Below are positions 61,463 through 64,000 of a stretch of DNA of 64,000 nucleotides, in pieces. Source of the stretch: Sphingobium sp. (GTDB lineage: Bacteria; Pseudomonadota; Alphaproteobacteria; Sphingomonadales; Sphingomonadaceae); NCBI RefSeq assembly GCF_003248505.1, contig NZ_QFOA01000011.1, forward strand, positions 4,860 to 68,859. The letters run 5' to 3'. The notes under the pieces were generated by a model. The model was given only the letters and a program-made list of their open reading frames with translations. It did no database searches and was not told where the DNA came from. The position numbers were made by a program, and so were the translations under genes. Every line of letters begins with the position of its first letter. Position 1 is the stretch's first letter.

Positions 61463-61917
61463 CAGTGCGCCCGCTTCAGACGAACCAGCGCCTCGTCCAG
61501 CACCGACAGGAAACGGGATCGATCCGCTTTGGAAAAGGGTGCCGGCCCGCCCACCGGATCGCCGACCGCCCCCGCCCGCAGGTCAGCCATGATCGCGCGC
61601 GTGGCGACCGCCGCGCCGATGGAACTGGTGGTGAAGGGCTTGCCGTTGGGTGCGATCACGGCCGCTCCTGCCTTCAGGCACCGGTCGGCGAGAAGAATAT
61701 CGGCGGTGACGCAGATGCTCCGGCCATCGGCCCGCTCTGCGATCCAGTCGTCCGCCGCGTCGAAGCCATCGCTCACCACCACCCGCTCGATCAGCGGATG
61801 CGCGGGTATGCGGATCGGGCTGTTGCTGACGATGGTGACCGCAACGTCGTGCCGCCACGCCACCTTGTAGATTTCGTCCTTCACCGGGCAGGCGTCGGCA
61901 TCGACCAATATCCTCAT
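61462..61917 (-). CDS. YaiI/YqxD-family protein (DUF188)
   Basis: 151 residues. It opens with 'RILVDADACPVKDEIYKVA' and continues with 'DDWIAERADGRSICVTADI', the family's PIN-like core. A nuclease role has been guessed for the family but is not shown. It overlaps the flavoprotein gene by one base, so both form a two-gene unit. Confidence 0.9.
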   Translation of the reverse strand: MRILVDADACPVKDEIYKVAWRHDVAVTIVSNSPIRIPAHPLIERVVVSDGFDAADDWIAERADGRSICVTADILLADRCLKAGAAVIAPNGKPFTTSSIGAAVATRAIMADLRAGAVGDPVGGPAPFSKADRSRFLSVLDEALVRLKRAH

Positions 61918-62028
61918 CCCCGCGCGATAGGCCGCCACCCTTCGCGAAACAAGGATCGTGCGGCTTATTTCGTTCTCCCACCCATCAGCGCCTTCACCCG
62001 GCGCGCTTCCTCCCCTACATGGCTTGGG

Positions 62029-62451
62029 ATGAGCGCCCCCCTCTACAACAAGGACATATTGCGGCTGGCCGCGAGCATCCCGCATCATGCGCGCCTCGCC
62101 GACCCGCAGGCCAGCGTCGAAAAGCGGTCGGTTACCTGCGGATCGCGCGTGACGGCGGATGTACGGATGGTCGGGGGGCGGCTGACAGAGCTTGGGCTGG
62201 ACGTGAAGGCGTGCGCACTGGGACAGGCTTCGGCCGCGCTCATGGCGGCACAGGCCATCGGCATGAGCGCGCAGGAACTGGAGCAGGCCCGCGACAGTCT
62301 GACCGCCTATCTGGCCGGCGACAGCGACGATCTCGATTTCTGGCCGGGCCTTGCCGTTCTGGCGCCCGCGCGCGGCTATCCCGCCCGTCACGCCTCTATC
62401 CGGCTGGGGTTCGAGGCAGTGGCCGACGCCGCTCGTATGGCCGACGCCTGA
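62029..62451 (+). CDS. IscU-like scaffold protein with altered ligands
   Basis: 140 residues. Fold and spacing follow IscU/NifU-N: Cys37 in 'SVTCGSRVTADV' and Cys62 in 'VKACALGQASAAL'. The third ligand position, normally in L-H-C-S, reads R-H-A-S (120-123), so the Cys is replaced by Ala while the His stays; the D39-type Asp after Cys37 is Ser. Cluster assembly with only two cysteines is doubtful. No isc/suf gene is beside it. One base overlaps the antiporter gene (TGATG). Confidence 0.75.
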   Translation: MSAPLYNKDILRLAASIPHHARLADPQASVEKRSVTCGSRVTADVRMVGGRLTELGLDVKACALGQASAALMAAQAIGMSAQELEQARDSLTAYLAGDSDDLDFWPGLAVLAPARGYPARHASIRLGFEAVADAARMADA

Positions 62452-64000
62452 TGGAAGCGACCGCCAGCGCAACCGACATTCTGCTTTCGGAAGGCGTCAT
62501 CCTTCTGGGCGCGGCGGTCGCGTTCGTCATGCTTTTCCGCCGCTTCGGCCTTGGCGCGGTGCTGGGCTATCTGGTCGCGGGCGCGCTGGTCGGGCCTCAG
62601 GGTCTGGGCCTTGTCGGCGGCGGCGAATCGAAAATGGCCATTGCCGAAATCGGCATCGTCCTGCTGCTGTTCCTCGTCGGCCTTGAACTTCACCCGGCCC
62701 GACTGTGGCGGTTGAAGCGCGACATTTTCGCGCTCGGGCTGGCGCAGGTCGTGCTGTGCGGTTGCACTTTGGCGGCGATCATCTTTCTCTTCACCGGGTT
62801 CAGTTGGGGCGCAGCCCTTGCGCTTGGCCTCCCGCTCGCCCTGTCGTCGACCGCGCAGGTATTGCCGGGCCTTAAGTCCAGCGGGCGAATCAACTCGCCC
62901 TTCGGCGAGAAGGTCTTCTCGATCCTGCTGTTCCAGGATCTGTCGATCGTTCCGCTGATTACCATCGTCGCTGCGCTTTCCCGCAACCCTGCCGACGCGG
63001 CGGGGCCGCCGGGATGGGTGATGGCGGGCTACACCGTTGCTGCAATCGCAGGTCTCGTCTTTGCCGGACGTTTCATCCTGCGGCCCGTACTGGCGCTGAT
63101 CGGCCGCATGGGGGAGCGGGAGTTGTTCGTGGCGGTGGGGCTGTTCACCGTGCTCGCCGCAGCCGCGCTGATGCACGCGCTGCATCTATCCACCGCGCTC
63201 GGTGCATTCGTCGCGGGCGTGATGCTGGCCGATTCGCCTTACCGGCATGAGATCGAGGCGGATGTGGAGCCGTTCCGGTCCATTTTGCTCGGCCTCTTCT
63301 TCCTTGCGGTCGGTATGGTGCTCGACCTGCGCACCGTGGCTGCGAACCCCCTCTTCGTGTTGTCGATGGCCGCGATCCTCGTCGCGACGAAGGCAGCACT
63401 CATCACCGGGCTCGCTCGCCTGTTCGGCATGAATTGGCAGGCCGCGTTCGGTGCGGGCCTGTTGCTGAGCCAGGGCGGCGAATTCGGGTTCGTGCTGTTC
63501 GCGCAGGCGCAAAACGCCCTGCTGATCGCACCGCAAGCCGCCAGCCTGTTCAGCGCCATCGTCACCTTCTCCATGGCGACGACCCCGTTCCTGATGCTGT
63601 TCGCCCGCCGTTTCGAATTCGCGCGTCCGCATGACGAGGACGGGCTGCCCGGTCCGGAGGATGCCGTACGCGGCAGCGCCATTATCGTGGGCTATGGCCG
63701 TTTCGGCCAGACCGTGGCGCAGATGCTGATGGGCCATGGCTTCGGCGTTGTACTGATCGACAAGAAGCCTTCCCAGATCGAATTGTCGGGCCGCTTCGAC
63801 ATGAAGGTCTATTATGGCGACGGCACGCGCATCGACCTCCTCCGCCGGGCGGGCGGAGACGAAGCGCGGCTCATCGCCTTCTGCATCGACGATCCCACGC
63901 TCGACGGCAAGATACTGGAACCGGTCGCCGAGGCCTTCCCGCAGGCCGCGTTGATGGTTCGCGCGTTCGACCGGCGGCAGGTCATGGCGCTCCAGGGGCT
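62451..64000 (+). CDS. CPA2 cation:proton antiporter (KefB/KefC type), 5' part
   Basis: 516 codons are visible and the frame is open at the window end, so it continues beyond. About 12-13 helices with 'LGYLVAGALVGPQGLGLVG' and 'LLLFLVGLELHPARLW' fill the first ~385 residues. 'LLFQDLSIVPL' is the ion-site helix. An RCK/TrkA-N domain starts near 405 ('IIVGYGRFGQTVAQMLMG', 'VVLIDKKPSQIE'). Relatives exchange K+ or Na+ for protons and respond to NAD(H) or glutathione adducts. It is coupled to the IscU-like gene. Confidence 0.92.
   Translation, partial: MEATASATDILLSEGVILLGAAVAFVMLFRRFGLGAVLGYLVAGALVGPQGLGLVGGGESKMAIAEIGIVLLLFLVGLELHPARLWRLKRDIFALGLAQVVLCGCTLAAIIFLFTGFSWGAALALGLPLALSSTAQVLPGLKSSGRINSPFGEKVFSILLFQDLSIVPLITIVAALSRNPADAAGPPGWVMAGYTVAAIAGLVFAGRFILRPVLALIGRMGERELFVAVGLFTVLAAAALMHALHLSTALGAFVAGVMLADSPYRHEIEADVEPFRSILLGLFFLAVGMVLDLRTVAANPLFVLSMAAILVATKAALITGLARLFGMNWQAAFGAGLLLSQGGEFGFVLFAQAQNALLIAPQAASLFSAIVTFSMATTPFLMLFARRFEFARPHDEDGLPGPEDAVRGSAIIVGYGRFGQTVAQMLMGHGFGVVLIDKKPSQIELSGRFDMKVYYGDGTRIDLLRRAGGDEARLIAFCIDDPTLDGKILEPVAEAFPQAALMVRAFDRRQVMALQG

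Noticed and set aside
1..64000. Search for CRISPR arrays, rRNA, insertion sequences, transposases and phage genes
   Set aside because: None was seen by reading both strands; only two tRNA genes and one possible scar were found.

Overview
The window is gene-dense, high-GC chromosomal DNA from an alphaproteobacterium, most likely a member of the Sphingomonadaceae. This rests on the compact zwf-edd-glk-eda Entner-Doudoroff operon with a detached pgl, the cyoABCD-surf1-regB-regA order, DUF2794, GIN-domain lipoproteins, a TonB receptor paired with a peptidase, and the metal-cysteine-free HemB type. No insertion sequence, phage module or CRISPR array is visible. Gene starts and stops overlap by 1-4 bases throughout (TGATG, ATGA). 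Genus and species cannot be fixed from the sequence alone.

Layout. 1-1501: 3' part of mprF. 1531-7588 (minus): photosensory cassette of a bacteriophytochrome, a LOV hybrid histidine kinase, a haem-oxygenase-fold protein, a single-domain response regulator and a Crp/Fnr regulator; an exact FNR-type box lies upstream at 7692-7705. 7715-11310: TonB receptor and M19 dipeptidase. 11515-12956: folE with a pteridine-reductase-like SDR. 13109-15367: MocA-like nucleotidyltransferase and an MFS exporter, tail to tail. 15556-19045: thiolase and FadJ-type beta-oxidation operon behind a palindrome lying inside a promoter. 19114-22771: galE, ybaK, pgl, a small membrane protein and an aminotransferase. 22787-22871: tRNA-Leu(CAA). 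23780-28750: Entner-Doudoroff operon. 28791-33070: lipoprotein, gamma carbonic anhydrase, hemB, VOC protein and two overlapping GIN-domain genes. 33142-36595: a divergent Amt protein, a glycosyltransferase and an MHS-type transporter.

36783-43514: bo3-type quinol oxidase, SURF1 and the RegB/RegA redox two-component system in one run. 43557-44123: a low-GC stretch with a broken reading frame next to tRNA-Gly(CCC). 44172-47215: KDG kinase and a tandem-PAS hybrid kinase. 47318-51399: hydrolase, nitronate monooxygenase, DUF2157, DUF2794 and serine acetyltransferase. 51560-53302: TauE/SafE permease and OxyR. 53325-54606: moaE, moaD and pgsA. 54743-58415: LplT-like transporter, a tiny membrane protein and a class A PBP. 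58557-60263: GAF hybrid kinase. 60290-64000: HI0933 flavoprotein, YaiI/YqxD protein, an IscU-like protein with altered ligands, and a KefB/C-type antiporter that runs off the window.

Together the genes describe an aerobic heterotroph that catabolises glucose through KDPG, respires with a quinol oxidase next to its redox sensor, and senses light through two photoreceptor types in one operon. The items most worth follow-up are the photosensory cassette with its FNR box, the Amt protein lacking its phenylalanine gate, the IscU-like protein missing a cysteine, the operator-like palindromes at 15562 and 51431, and the 17-codon leader frame ahead of the GAF kinase.
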